The position numbers and the translations under genes are program-made. From Paralichthys olivaceus (taxonomy: Eukaryota; Chordata; Actinopteri; Pleuronectiformes; Paralichthyidae), in the NCBI RefSeq assembly GCF_024713975.1, contig NC_091113.1, forward strand, positions 9,002,501 to 9,066,500: a DNA stretch of 64,000 bases, written 5' to 3'. Positions 18,701 to 50,300 of this stretch are shown in pieces. The notes beneath the pieces are model-generated. The model saw nothing but the letters and a program-made list of their open reading frames with translations, did no database searches and was not told the DNA's origin. The stretch's first letter is position 1. Each line of letters starts with the position of its first letter.

Positions 18701-18809
18701 ATTTTTTATCCCAATCCTCCTATTACTTCCTGTCTTGCTTTCTCTCTTCATCACAACTTCTTTTTATTGTTTTCATTCTATTTCGTTTATGTTTTAATAT
18801 TTTTTAACC

Positions 18810-19111
18810 CAAACCCCCACGTGCACGCGCAGTCAATATATCACTGGCGACACCTCGGGAGCGCGCGCTGTCAGTTGCCTTGTCTCGCACAGGCGCGCGC
18901 ACGCGAAGGCCCTCCTCTCGCGCTGCCACGCTGGGCTCGTGCACCATTTTAAGGCACACACGCGCAGCGGGTCGCTCCCACTCGACCAGAGGACTGGACC
19001 CGGTCAGGAGTCGCTCTTTCTTCCCCCCTCTCTCCTGTCGTCACCCCCATTGTCCTGGTTGTTTTGCTGCCTTGTTTTTCTTTAGTTCTTCGCGGTTAGC
19101 TACCTCCAGTC
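18810..19111 (+). promoter_or_regulatory. glud1: GC/CpG-rich promoter and 5' UTR of glud1
   Basis: Base composition changes sharply from AT-rich to CpG-rich at about 18815 and stays so through exon 1, as in a CpG-island promoter. A CACGTG E-box lies at 18818-18823, with CACGC directly after it. No clear TATA box is seen. The transcription start was not placed. Confidence 0.6.
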
Positions 19112-31588
<12,477 letters not shown>

Positions 31589-32495
31589 ACGGCCAATCAC
31601 GACCCCCACACCCGCTCCCTCTGCTCGCCTGCTATTGATCAGCCTCACCTGCCATTTTCCATCCATCGCACCGCCTTCAGAACATATCGCTGTTTACGGC
31701 TGCTCTTTGGCTCTTTCTCTCACACACATACGCAGCGACACATTGGCTAGCCTGGTATTTACCCTGTGATCTTTGTGCCGCCAATATACCGAGCCTGTTT
31801 CTCTGCTTGAATATAGTCAATTCCTGTTTTGCTTCTGTTGAGGAAAAAGCAGATAGAGCTCCAAAACCATCCCTCCCTCAGACCCCATATACAATGTTAA
31901 TGGTATTGTTGTAAGGCAGCCATGTTCAAAGCGCCCTCTATTTTTTGTGATTGCTGAATGCACGTGTGACCCTCCTGTTGCAGTTGTCATCACTACAGAT
32001 GCCTTATTTCAGAAAGAAGTCTGCTCTGAAAAGGAGCAGTTTCACTTTAATAAAAAGGGATTCAGATTTAACTTCATGTGAATAAGAGAATAGAATTTAT
32101 TACCCTTGAGTTGTCTTCTTACTGTTTAAGGTGTAAAGGTTAGAAGTAAAGTTCCCAAGGTTCAGGATTCCCAACAATGATTTAGTATTGTTCTCTTTCA
32201 AGATCGGAAAGATGTTCTCACCCTCTCCTTGTCCCTTCCTTATTCTTCCTTATGTCCCCGCAGCTTGCTCTAATCTTTAAAAGCAGCTTCTCCCTGATTC
32301 CTCCAGTGGCCAAGTAAGGGGGCTGAGTGGGAGGCGAGGTGTCACTGTGACCACCTGATGCCTGATTTCATTTTTTTTTTTTTTTTTTCTCAATTTTAAC
32401 CGTCCAGTTCCTCAACATAGAAACCATTTTAGAGGAAATTATTTTTATTTTTATTCATTTTGTGGAAACCAATAAAATGTTGAGAAAAGATACAC
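31589..32495 (+). other. glud1: glud1 3' UTR, polyadenylation signal AATAAA at 32471-32476
   Basis: Follows the stop at 31586-31588. There is an A/T-rich run at about 32370-32390 and a clear AATAAA at 32471-32476. The end of the transcript is inferred to fall some 15-25 bases later. Confidence 0.7.
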
Positions 32496-35076
32496 GGGCG
32501 TGTCGTGAGTTTATTTTACTGTGTGCGATGCTGTAATTTCAGAGGAGCTCATGCAATGACACTGCGTAGAAGTAGCCTACTCGGCAGCTACAGTTCTTTG
32601 TCAAAATAGTCCCAGCATGTAGCTCGCTCTTAAATCAGTCGCCATAATTTTTCCTCTTTTTGTTTTTTAAAACAAATGAATTACAACAGGCAAAATGCTC
32701 TCTGAGTTGTCTGAGCTCTGTTTTTTATGCTAGGCTAAATTAACCAACTCCCAGCACAGACAAAATAATTCTCTTATTTCTATTTTTAAGTTTTGATAAG
32801 AAAGCAAACGTGATTGGGACTCGTAGCTCAGTTTTGATCTGTGGCCCCTTAGTGAGCTCATGTGGCCCTGACTGATGATAATAATAATGTGAGAAAACCT
32901 TGTGTTTTCAGTCAGGCACCTCTTCAATAAACTCTCCACACTGTAGCTGGATTTCAACAAAACATATTTAATTTCACTGGTACTGTTTATAAAATCAGCG
33001 AGTCTGCTTTGATGCCAACTTAAACATGGTGTGTGGTTGTGTGTGTGTGTGAGGGGGGTGTTGTTTACAGAGTGTGTGTGTGTGTGTGTGTTTGTGTGTA
33101 CATGTTAATGTAAGTGTGTTGTAGTGTATGGTCTGTGTGTGTGTGAATGTCAGATTGCTTAATAAGGCAACATGCAGTCATCAGTTTCCATTGGCCTCAA
33201 AGTAAAAACACACCTGCTCAAGAAACAAACACACACACGCACACATACACACACATTGCTGGCTGAAACCGTTCTACGCTAACACACACATACACGCACA
33301 CACACACAGTGCATACTGACGCGCACACAAAGACGAGCAGTGAAAGGTGGCATTACACTGAGTGACGGGAGGAGGGAATCGTCTGATTGGCTGAGACAGT
33401 CGAGCGGGTCAGAACACTAGTTAGTGTGAAATCAAATCTACCCCTAAAAATCCACTACATATCCCAGAATTCAAGCTGTACACAGAACTACACATAAAGC
33501 TGAGCTACAGTGAGAACACAAACCTTCATCCTGTTCTCTCATTGGACCGATTCCCTTTTATTGAGTGATTGTTTTCATCACAGAAATCTGAATGATATTC
33601 AGGCTGCTCACTTTTCCTCTATGACATGCAAGCCGGTTCACAAACACCAAAAAGCAACTACATGATAAGAAGAAATCAACTGCTCATTTTCCCCTGAAAA
33701 CACCTTTAAACCCACAAATTTCCCTTTTAATTTCCCCCTAAATCCAAGTTAATCCTGACCGAACTCTATTTGATGTTTACGACAAGAGAAACATTTAAAC
33801 CTAAGACTCACTTCTAAATGGTTTTTCAGCATTTTCCTGCACATTTCCCCCAAATTCACTTTGGTGTATTTGGAAACTTTGATATCCACTAATCAGCTTC
33901 AACATATAGATATGAGCACATCAGTTTTTTTGCCAAAGTTAGAGCAACACTGGTTAATATGGGAAACACTGGGCTGGATTGGGACAGAAAATAGGAAGAT
34001 ACTAAGGATTTCCAATTATAATTAAAATATGGTTGTTTGCAGAGAGATGCCCCCGTCAGTCAAATCGAATCAAGCCATCAGTTATCGATTGTAGCTTTTA
34101 TGTGAAAATGTAATATTATCCATTAGAAGAATGAGCACTGTGCGTTGTTTTCAGGTTAACGACACTGTTAATAACCCTGTTTCTACACGTTGAGGCGAGA
34201 CACACACTAAGCCATACAAAGCCACACGGAAACAGCTGCTACTCTACGGTTTCAACACGTGACGAGTCATTCCACAAATCTGTTCATGCAGTCTACCGTG
34301 GCTAACTAACTACCGCACACACAACAGAACGAGATCCGCCATCAACGCACGATTCCCTGCACAAGCGTCTGGAGATTTATTGTATTTATTTCATATGCCA
34401 CAGCTGCACATGCACACACACGTATATATACTATATATATAGAATATAAGCTTTGGACACGCAGGCACACAAACAGCAGCTCACACCCTGCCTCAGTCAT
34501 CAGTTACTGCTGTGGACTGCAGTGCTGAGGCCTGAGTGGATTTTCACAACCACAATTTCATTTCTGACACACTGACCAGTGTGTGCGTCTGTGCTGGCGC
34601 TGACGGTATGCACTGTGTATGTGTGTGTGTGTGTTTCATGCATGTGTTTAATGAAGGGGTGTCTCTTTTTTGTTTGTGTGTGTATGTGTTGTTACGTGTG
34701 TGTGTTTGTGTGTGAGGTTTCCCTATAGGTTGGTAGGCGTGGGGGCAGTAACGACATCAGGGCTCATATCAGGACGACACTAACACACAGGTGAGTTGGG
34801 GGGGGATACGACGGGCAGTGGAGGAGAAGCTACAGGCTGCAGGAGGTCAGAGGGTGGAGGAGGGGTAGGGAGGTAAGGGTGTGTAAGGAGGCAGAGGGGG
34901 TGGGGAGAGGGTGTGGATACAGTGGCTGAGGTGCGGCATCTGGAAGAGTCTGTTTTAGTTGATTTTGGTTCCATAGAGTCACAAAAAAATATGTTGAACA
35001 TCTGGACTCTGCGAGGCGATGGGGGCCGGGAGGCTGCTGGAGAACACAGGAGGGGGGTGGGGGGTCCTGAAGACAA
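32496..35076. other. Convergent intergenic stretch and inferred sncg 3' UTR
   Basis: No coding exon recognised. Contains (TG)n runs at about 33020-33150 and (CA)n runs at about 33225-33310, which are complementary to each other. Candidate - strand AATAAA signals lie at 34376-34381 and 34385-34390, about 700 bases past the sncg stop. Confidence 0.5.
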
Positions 35077-41656
<6,580 letters not shown>

Positions 41657-44367
41657 CTTGGGTGACGAGACGGCTGGGCTCCCCTGCTCCAAACGGGCCT
41701 GGCTGGCTGACTGGTGCTTACAGTGGGTGTGCAGGAGGGGATGTCAGGAGTGCGTTGGTCTTCGTGAGTGAGTACGTGTGCGTGTGCCGGTGGCTCCTCC
41801 TCCCTTTGGTGCTGCACAACAGAGGGTTTGAGAGGACTGCACAGGAGGGCAACAGCACGCAGACTGAGAGAGAGAGGGTGGAGGAAACGACGGGTACGCA
41901 CGAGATGGAGAGAGGAGGTGGAGGAGGTGGAGGAGGAGGAGGAGGGATGGCCGGATGCTGCAGCATTTTCAAGTCATGCTGCAGCCCCGCCCCTCAGCCA
42001 TCCCTCCACTCTCATCCATCTTTCTCCTGATGATTCTCACTCAGCCTCAGTTACGCTGTTTGCATATTTTTTGATTGGCACGTTGCTCTGGACACACCTT
42101 TCTGGATGCTGAGCTTGTGAGAACTGTTACATAACCGTCAGAGCTTAAGCACTGGAGCTTTTTTTTTTTTTTTTCAAATCATATGGTTTTGACATGAAAT
42201 CTGTGATTGCACTTCGAACAGCTTGTCCAAAAGATGTGATTGCTGCAGCTAACCTTATATATGTTTGTGTATATTTTGCATAGGTATCAATTGTATTTAT
42301 TTATTCAATGCATTACTTTGTGTATGCATTATGCAGATTTTTGGATATAATATCAGTAAACTCCCTCTCTACTGCATCACACTGAGTTAAGAGAGACAAA
42401 GAAAGAAGCTGCTGCCATTTTTAGTGTTGTAAGAGAAGAGAAATTGCTTTGTCATCTCAACCTGAATGAGTCACAACCGCCCTCCTCTTCTTCCTCCTCC
42501 TCCTCCTCCTCATGGTCCCATTCCTGCAAAATATGCCGACTCAGCGGGACAGCAATCATGTTGATGCCTTTGATGGCCCCACATCTCCTTTTTTTTTTTT
42601 TATAAACAATGCTCTGTAAATAAAATGTGGAGAAATAACTCTAAAATATAATGTGCTGCTGTGTTATAATAGTCTTGGAACTCGTGTTTTTGGTGCCTGA
42701 CAAAATCAAAGTGCAGAGAGTAAAGGGATTTATTTGGAGCACACTGAACCGTGCTGTTGCAGGGAGGATGTCTGGTCTTTGGGGTGGGTAAGTGTGCAGA
42801 AACCTACTGCCCTCTCCCGGTCACAAGAAATGTGACATCATGACGCAGCATTGTGGCTGCACGGCTGGGTTCCTTATGACACAAACGATAAATCTGATTG
42901 ATCGTTTATCTAAAAACAGCCTTTTTAATCTTTTTGGATGTCAAGTCTAAGAGATTGCAATTGCAAGTATTTGAACAACCCTCAAAATGTGACTGCATTT
43001 GAATGCTCTTCATTTATAATTATTGTCCTGTCATTGCTTTAAGTGTAGTTTTCAAGGGGGCAGGAGTCAAGGATGTGAAATACCATGAAAGTGAAATCTT
43101 CGTTCAGTCTCATATCCTCGTTTTATGACTTAAATCAATACTAATCCATATATTTATATTAACTGGGCCAGGTGTGCGTGTACAGAGTGAAAACTGGGGC
43201 TAGTTGTGGCAAACCCTTGCAGAATTTTCCATTGACTCTGCAGTTTCCATCTCTTTTACAGAGCATCTCTCTGCTCATTGATTTGATATTTGGTCCCAAT
43301 ACTCTCCTCATTCCTGGCTGCAGCAGGCAACTGTAGAGGCTAACCTACTTAAAGCTAACCAAAGTCAAACAGCTAAATAAATGATATTTCTCTCAGGAGT
43401 TGGTGGAGAACAAAAACAGAACTAAAAGATTTGTGATGTTTTTATGTTTGAAAGTGCAAAATATAATAGTTTTGTGGATTTTGGGTTTGATGTCGTGAGA
43501 ATGAATGAAACCCCCAGAATAAGAATTTCTATCTATCGTCATACATTCATTAAGTGAAAACAAACTTTGAGAATTTAACGCCAATGCCGTTTGAGTCTTT
43601 TTCAGTACTGCCACCATAACTGTGTCACTGCCACCAGCCAATGTACACTGACATTATCCAGGTAAAAGCAATTAGGTGCATTGTCAAAACACAAAATTAT
43701 ACCATGTTTCCAGAGTGACACCATCATTCCAGTTGTGGGGTTGTAACAGTTCACTCAGCTGTATAGTTTTAAGAAAAAATTTATTCACATTGATATCAGT
43801 ACATTTTTTGAGTGCACGTTTTTTACATACTGTATTTTGTGCATATAGATAAACGTCTATGTGTGTGTTCATCCTGTATTCGTGGCTTCTCAACAAGCAT
43901 GCTGATAAGTGTTAAAACTCACAAGCAGTTCATGTACTGGGGGCGTAAAAGAAACATCATCAGTTCTGCGTGTTCACTTGAATACTTGTTATTTTTTGTA
44001 CAATTTCCGTGTCATGTAAGAGAGACAGAACCCAAAACAAACAAAGAAAATAAAAACCCAAATGCAAGATCAGGTCTTAGCAGCGGACAGATACATTTGA
44101 CAGGTAATACTGGGCTTATGAACACATAGCATTCTCACACTAACAGTTAGTATCTCACATTCTACTAATCTGGTCTACAATACACTATATCACATCGCTG
44201 AGGAGTCTCCTCCTCCTCCTCCTCCTCCTGCTTCTTTTTTCCCTCTGTAATTTATCCCCTCTTCCTGTTAACTCCTGTGCTGTTGTCCATGTCCTCCTTT
44301 ACATGTCCTCCTCCCCTCTGTCTCTCTCTCTTTCTCTTTTTCTCTCTCTTTTCTCTCCTGCACCTCT
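41657..44367. other. sncg upstream region and ldb3 3' flank, no coding exon seen
   Basis: GGA-rich purine run at about 41915-41945, poly-T at 42161-42174 and 42590-42600, otherwise AT-rich. On the - strand I searched for LIM-domain exons of ldb3 (paired CxxC...HxxC signatures) and found none. A TTTATT (AATAAA on the - strand) at 43780-43785 is one candidate ldb3 polyadenylation signal. Confidence 0.55.
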
Positions 44368-47300
44368 TTATTCCTGGACGTTGAGGATCTGTGCAGATAG
44401 TCCGTTGTGCCAGTTCTTCAGCTTGGCAAAGCGAGGCCCTTTCACCTCTGACTCAAACTTCTCTCTGAAGATAAGGAAGGCAGGAAAAGACTCTTACATG
44501 AGGTGACAGGGCTGTTTTTAAATTTAACTTTTTAAAGGATGGAGTACGATTAAACAAGAAGATCGATACCACTCTCATGTCCGTACAGAAAATAGTATTT
44601 TTATAAACATAGACAACGTGTCTCCACTTCCTCCCACTATTCAGAGTTAGTAATCGAAAAGACGCTTTGGCTTCACTTTTGGGGAGCCATCATGCCATCT
44701 ATCTTTTTATACAGTCTATGGTACAAAAAAAAGGCCAACAGCTTAATAGCTTAGCTTAGTTTAGCATTAAGACTAGCCTGGCTGTGTCTTCTGTAACTAA
44801 AAAGCAACCTCCAGAGATTAAGTCTAATATTTCACCAATAAACAGAGTCACCAGACTCCTTTTCACTTGTCATATGGCACTTAAACATAAGGGGGAATTG
44901 TTTTAATTTAAAATTTACTGCACAGACAGTGGTATTAATCTTCTCATCTAACGAAGTGCAAACAAGCATATTTCTCAAAATGTAGAATTCTTCTATTCAT
45001 GAAGCAGGTTATGTGTCCACTTCAAAATGCATGTTGAGCTGAAGTGCTGCTGTCTGTAAAAGTCCATAATAACTCCTCCTTACCTCGACCTCTGCAGGGC
45101 CTCCTCATCTGGGTCTTGCACTGTATGGAGAGAGAAAGTTGGTGAGTGCTACCTAACCAGACGATAACTGAGTCTGAAGAAGAATTGAGGAATAGCCAAG
45201 GTGAGTATTGAGAAGGTCACTAGAGAAAGTAAAGAGAGATAAAAAAAGAGAAGGCAGTCAGTACTGACGGTATTCAGTGCCAGTGATGTGGGCCAGCATT
45301 CTGAAGCTCTTGGACTGCAAGTTGGCAGCACGACGAGCCCATTCAGACATGTCCTGGTTGATCTCTCCTGGCCGGATCACTGCCTGGTACACTGGAGATG
45401 CACAGTCTACAACAGGGTCCTTGACGGGCAGAACCCCACTGCACGGCAGAGAGCACCGTTAGAGCTTGTAAAACAGATGTATTAAATGCCCACGATCATC
45501 TATAATCTATATTTTACATCTATATTATGTGTAAACAGGGATTATATTCTATTCACACTCAAATTGTGAAAATTAAAAACTTTAACTCTATCATAATAGA
45601 AAATGAAACATTTTCTAAGATACCAAAAAACATATTTTTCATATTGTAAGTCAAACTCTTTATATAGCAGTAGTCAAGGTTCATGTCTGATGCAACTCTG
45701 ACAAAACATTAAGGATCACACCCAGAGACTGTATATATAGATGCACATCCTCCCACCATCTATAAATGAAGCCAAAATATTCCAGTTACGAATGCTGCCA
45801 TCTTGTGTTGAGCCAGCTGAGAGTCAGTCTTAGCTGTCAATCAATGACTTGACAACAAACCAGAACAATTGAACACTTGCACAAACCTCAGTGTGATAAA
45901 AGCTGCCTGAAATCTCAGAGAAAGAATTCTTCTGATGTGAACTTTTTTGTTGGTCCTTTGAGGCAGGATTTATGACCTATACTGCAGCCAGCCACCAGGT
46001 GACAATTGGGACATTTTGGCTTCACTTTTGGGGAGCGGTCATGTCGTCCATCTTCATATACCGTCTATAATCACACCCAACAGTGATGTTACAGTTTGAG
46101 ACACATCCTGGAGTGCACTCTTACGTCCCTGCAGCAAGATGAGAAATGTAACCACTGGAGAACTTTCAGGTGCTGTTAAATTGCATTTTAATCTCATGGT
46201 GTGATTATGCATTTTTAAATCAGACAACCATGGTGCCTCTTTTTGCACAAGCACAAGGGAGTGGCAATATTAAGCATTTTCAAATCCTACTTTATTTTGA
46301 AATTCTAGTGGCTTTATTGTCACATAAGATGTGTAGATTGTTAAAATGAAACAACACCGTGTGACACTGCACAACAAAGCAAAACCTATAAAAAAATATT
46401 TTATCTTGTTATCAACTAAAACAATGTCATTCATTTCAATCATAGGCAGTGTTTACATTTTGTACAATTATTACATTTTTCTTCACTCATATACAAAACA
46501 GTCTTTTCATTGTGTATTATCCCTGAGTTTTACTCTGAAGGCACCTGTAAAATTGGAGTGAGTTGACACAGCAACTCACACAACAACATGGACAGTGTTT
46601 TTCAGCATTCTTTAATAATGAGTGTTAGAAAAGTCAGTCACTTCCGATCGGGCGGTAGTCGTTTATAAACCTGTGATTTGATACTCAGAACATTCCCATG
46701 CCATAAAATCCCATCAGGTATCTTTAGGCTTTGATGCTTTATTTTTTTAGAGCTGGACTCAAAAATAACCCCAAACAGAACTCACACTCTCACACTCTGA
46801 CCAAGGTACCTCTGAGTACTTGCACATACACAAAGCGTCCATGAAGGCCTGTGGTTAGTGAGTTCATCCATCAAACGTTTTGCTTTGACACACAATACCT
46901 CAGTGACGGATATGAATAAACACATTAGGATCGATAAATAGATGCTGTTGGACTGTTCGGAGGGATATTAGTCCACATGGAGCAATGCACAAGCTGTTAT
47001 GAAATCATGAGACAAGGAGGACACATGTATGAGGAGAGGCAGGATGGAGAAGGAACACTACTGTACTTACGCCAGGGGGGAGCCAGCCTCCTCACTGAGG
47101 TTGTGACCAGGGAGGAGAGATGGGGAAGGATGGGTGGACGACAGCACAGGTGTGGTTGTTTTGTTTGTGGATGGAATGAGCAGAGGAAAGTGGGTGAAAG
47201 GCACAGAGGAGTATGTGGAACAAACACGGACAACAAGGAGAAGCCCGGCCATACGTACAGTACAGCGGACATCCAGGTTCTAGCAGTGTAGGCTGAAAAT

Positions 47301-50300
47301 GTGCGTGGACGTTTAGCTACTGCTTTCTGTTTGGGCTTTTCAAGCAAAATGGGTTTACTTTTAGTGCTCACGTTGTCCATCTTTATTTACAGTCTATGAC
47401 TCCAAAGGCTATAATACCCATAAACCCTTGGATGTACAAGCTTTTTAGTTTAGCCAGTTTATTTGGGAAAATAAAAACTTAAAAACTGATTTATATAATT
47501 TACAAAAAATTATCACACGTGAAAGTTAAATGATTTAAATTGTGTATTTTCATGTTTATACTCTTTTTATTTTATACTACACTTTCACCTGGTCTTATCT
47601 TATCTTAGCTATAGAGAGATAGATGGATCAGGGTTAGGATTCAGGAAATACATCTCAGTTTCCTATTTTATGACATTGAGTCTCCACAAAATACTTTTCT
47701 TTTATAATTACATTTATAGAGAAGATGCATATCTCAGAGAAGGATAAAATCCTGAAATTTTTTTTAAAAACACTATCTGCATCTGTAGTTTGGGCGAACC
47801 GATCTTTTAATTTCTTGGAGCTTTTTTGATCAGTGTGACGTGATGTCAGGTGTGTAAGCATATTAAAGAGGGAATTAGTTGGGTTGTGCAACCTCACCTG
47901 TCGTGTCCCTTGGCCTGCGACTGCCCTGCGATGGCGTCCATGATGGCGTCCTGTGAGTACATGCTGATAGGTGTGTTGTACTGGGCGTGCACGATGGTGG
48001 CTTTTCCGCCTGGACCCCTCACCTCAATGGGCTTGTGGGTGGACAGGGCAGAGTCTTTCAGAGCGATGGGGTTGAAGCTGGGAGTGTACTCCACACTTTT
48101 GGTGTCAGAGTGGAGGGGTGAGTTAAAGGTCAGTGGGTTGGACAGGAGGTTTCAGGTGCGGGGGTGAAGGGGTTAACAGTCGGGGTGGAGGAGAGGAGAA
48201 TTTGAGAGGAAAGGAATGACAGAAAGGAACAAAGTAAGGACGGGAAACTGGGTGAGCGTCGTCGTAATAAAAAACTGAAGAGGGGGTTTATGGGGGTTCA
48301 GTTAGTGCTACTGATCTGGGACAAAGATTGAATCCATCAACTGGCAACTAAACAACTTTTTGTGTCACTAATGATGATATACAAACGTACAAATGTAACG
48401 ATAAGGCTGAATTCAAATTCAAAATCCAAGAAAATACATGCTGATATATCACAACAACGAAAAGGACCACAGACGTATTAAAATTTGTCGCACACACACA
48501 CACACACACACACTGCAGATGATGTTTTACAGCTACACACTTCATCTCATGCATTTATTCACAGTGATAAACTGTGAATTGGTTCATGTTCCCGGAAATG
48601 AATATGAAAGATTGAGGACCAGCAGAGGTGGAGTAGATTTCAGCATTAAAATATTTAGGAGACAATAAATGTAAATAATAAAGACTAAGCTCGAGTATTA
48701 AAACTAAAACTAGTTCTTTTGGTTCTTTTAAACTTCTGTTAATGTTTGTTTCTCTGTAATCTTCGATAGTTTGGCGTCATTTAAAAAACTTGATACAGAG
48801 AATTGTACGACTCACTTAAGCAGGGTGTCCCTTAACCAGAAGGTTGGGATTTCAATCCCTGATATTAAACCTGATCCTTTGTGATGGAAAAGTACTGCGT
48901 GTAGAAGCACTGTGTGAACCTGACTTATACTGTAAAGAGCTTTGATTGGTTGATAAGAAAGGAAAAGTAAATTACCATTTACAGCTACAAATAAATGAGT
49001 TAAATATTGTGAAGGAGTATAAAGTATCGCACATTTACTCAAGTAAAGTAATGGCAAAGTAAATGAGATATGGGTATATGTACTTTTAAATAACTTTCCA
49101 CTTCTGTGGACCAGATGCTGTTGATAACACTCTCCACTTTTCAGGCTGCGAGATCATATTACCTGCCACAAAAAAATGACCCGTGCATTCAATAAGCTGT
49201 TTAAGTTGCACTGAAGCTTCACACACATGAATCCATGTTGGACACAACTTCACTCCACACCAGAGTCAACAGTCACAGATGTCTCTCTAAACACAGCATA
49301 CTTCATGCACAGGAGAGACATGAGAGTACTGACTTTGCAGCTGTGTTTGCGATAACCTGAAACACACCGGAGAGACGGACAGACAGAAAGAGACAGACAG
49401 AGAGAGAGAGAGAGAGAGCATGTAATGAATCACCAGTGGCATTTTGGAGATAACAATGGCACCATGTGTGTTTGTGGGAAGCCGTCTGAGCAACAGCGCT
49501 ATCCTGTAAATCCCATGTGCAGGTCAGAATAGCAGCCGTTTGTCATCGCTGGGATATTTCCCAGCTTCCCCTGGAGTGAGTGACAAGGGCAGAAGTGCCT
49601 CAAGCACATGACGGTCGTGGAGACACATTTAGCACAGAACAGACCAAGAATATACACAACTGCACAAACACAACACAAACCACCTGAACTGCTGCCGTTA
49701 AAAACAGACGAGCACGGGTGGAGGTGGAAATACAAGCGGGGCCTTTAACGCAGCACGTGTAACACTGTAATGTATGCACCGGATTTCAATTTTCAAATGT
49801 TGTCAAGATTTCTGCTCAGGTTGTTTTTATTTAAGTAAAAAATTACACTTTTACATGTGTTTTCATCTATTAAATCACAAATGTCTTTTTATTACAATGC
49901 AAGAAATCGTAAAGTTTGACGACCCTATCCTATCTAAAGTTTTTCAGTTACACTGTGGAACGTTCACTAAGATGAAATAAAAACATCTCTGCTTTCTCAG
50001 TTAAATATGTACAGTGTCACTGCAGGAACAGCCAAAGTGAAATTAGAACATCGAGGTTCTGTTCCAGAATCAAGAAGAACCCATTCAAACGCCCCCTTGG
50101 CCGATGACAGAAATGTTGAAAGAGACTTTACAGCATTGAATAACATAGGCTGGTGCAACAGAGGCTATAAGCTTCATGTGACGGCATGATTCTCTACACA
50201 GTGTTGGGACATGTTCAGGGTACAGTGGGTAAAGTGGGTCAGGCTGAGCAGCACCTCACATCTCAGGGTATCTTAAGTATGGAAAAAAGGCATTCAGGGG

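Larger units (their letters stand above)
12856..18800. other. About 6 kb without a recognisable gene
   Basis: Nothing codes convincingly on either strand. The sequence is AT-rich with a CA/CG simple repeat at 13141-13209 and interspersed repeat fragments at about 13868-13970, 15305-15575 and 15605-15700. No exon resembling the missing C-terminal half of a HIF alpha (LAPYIP-type hydroxylation motif or C-terminal activation domain) was found by reading the translated frames. Confidence 0.6.

Noticed and set aside
41657-44367. Search for LIM-domain exons of ldb3
   Set aside because: No paired Cys/His LIM signature in any - strand frame; the open frames at 43393-43641 and 43684-43896 have no domain and no splice context.
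48096-48160. Upstream in-frame extension of the ldb3 cardiac exon containing an NSP phrase like human VVVNSPANAD
   Set aside because: There is no AG acceptor for 150 bases upstream and a TGA lies in frame. The 23-nt microexon at 49334-49356 gives the better match and correct phase, so the NSP match is taken as chance.
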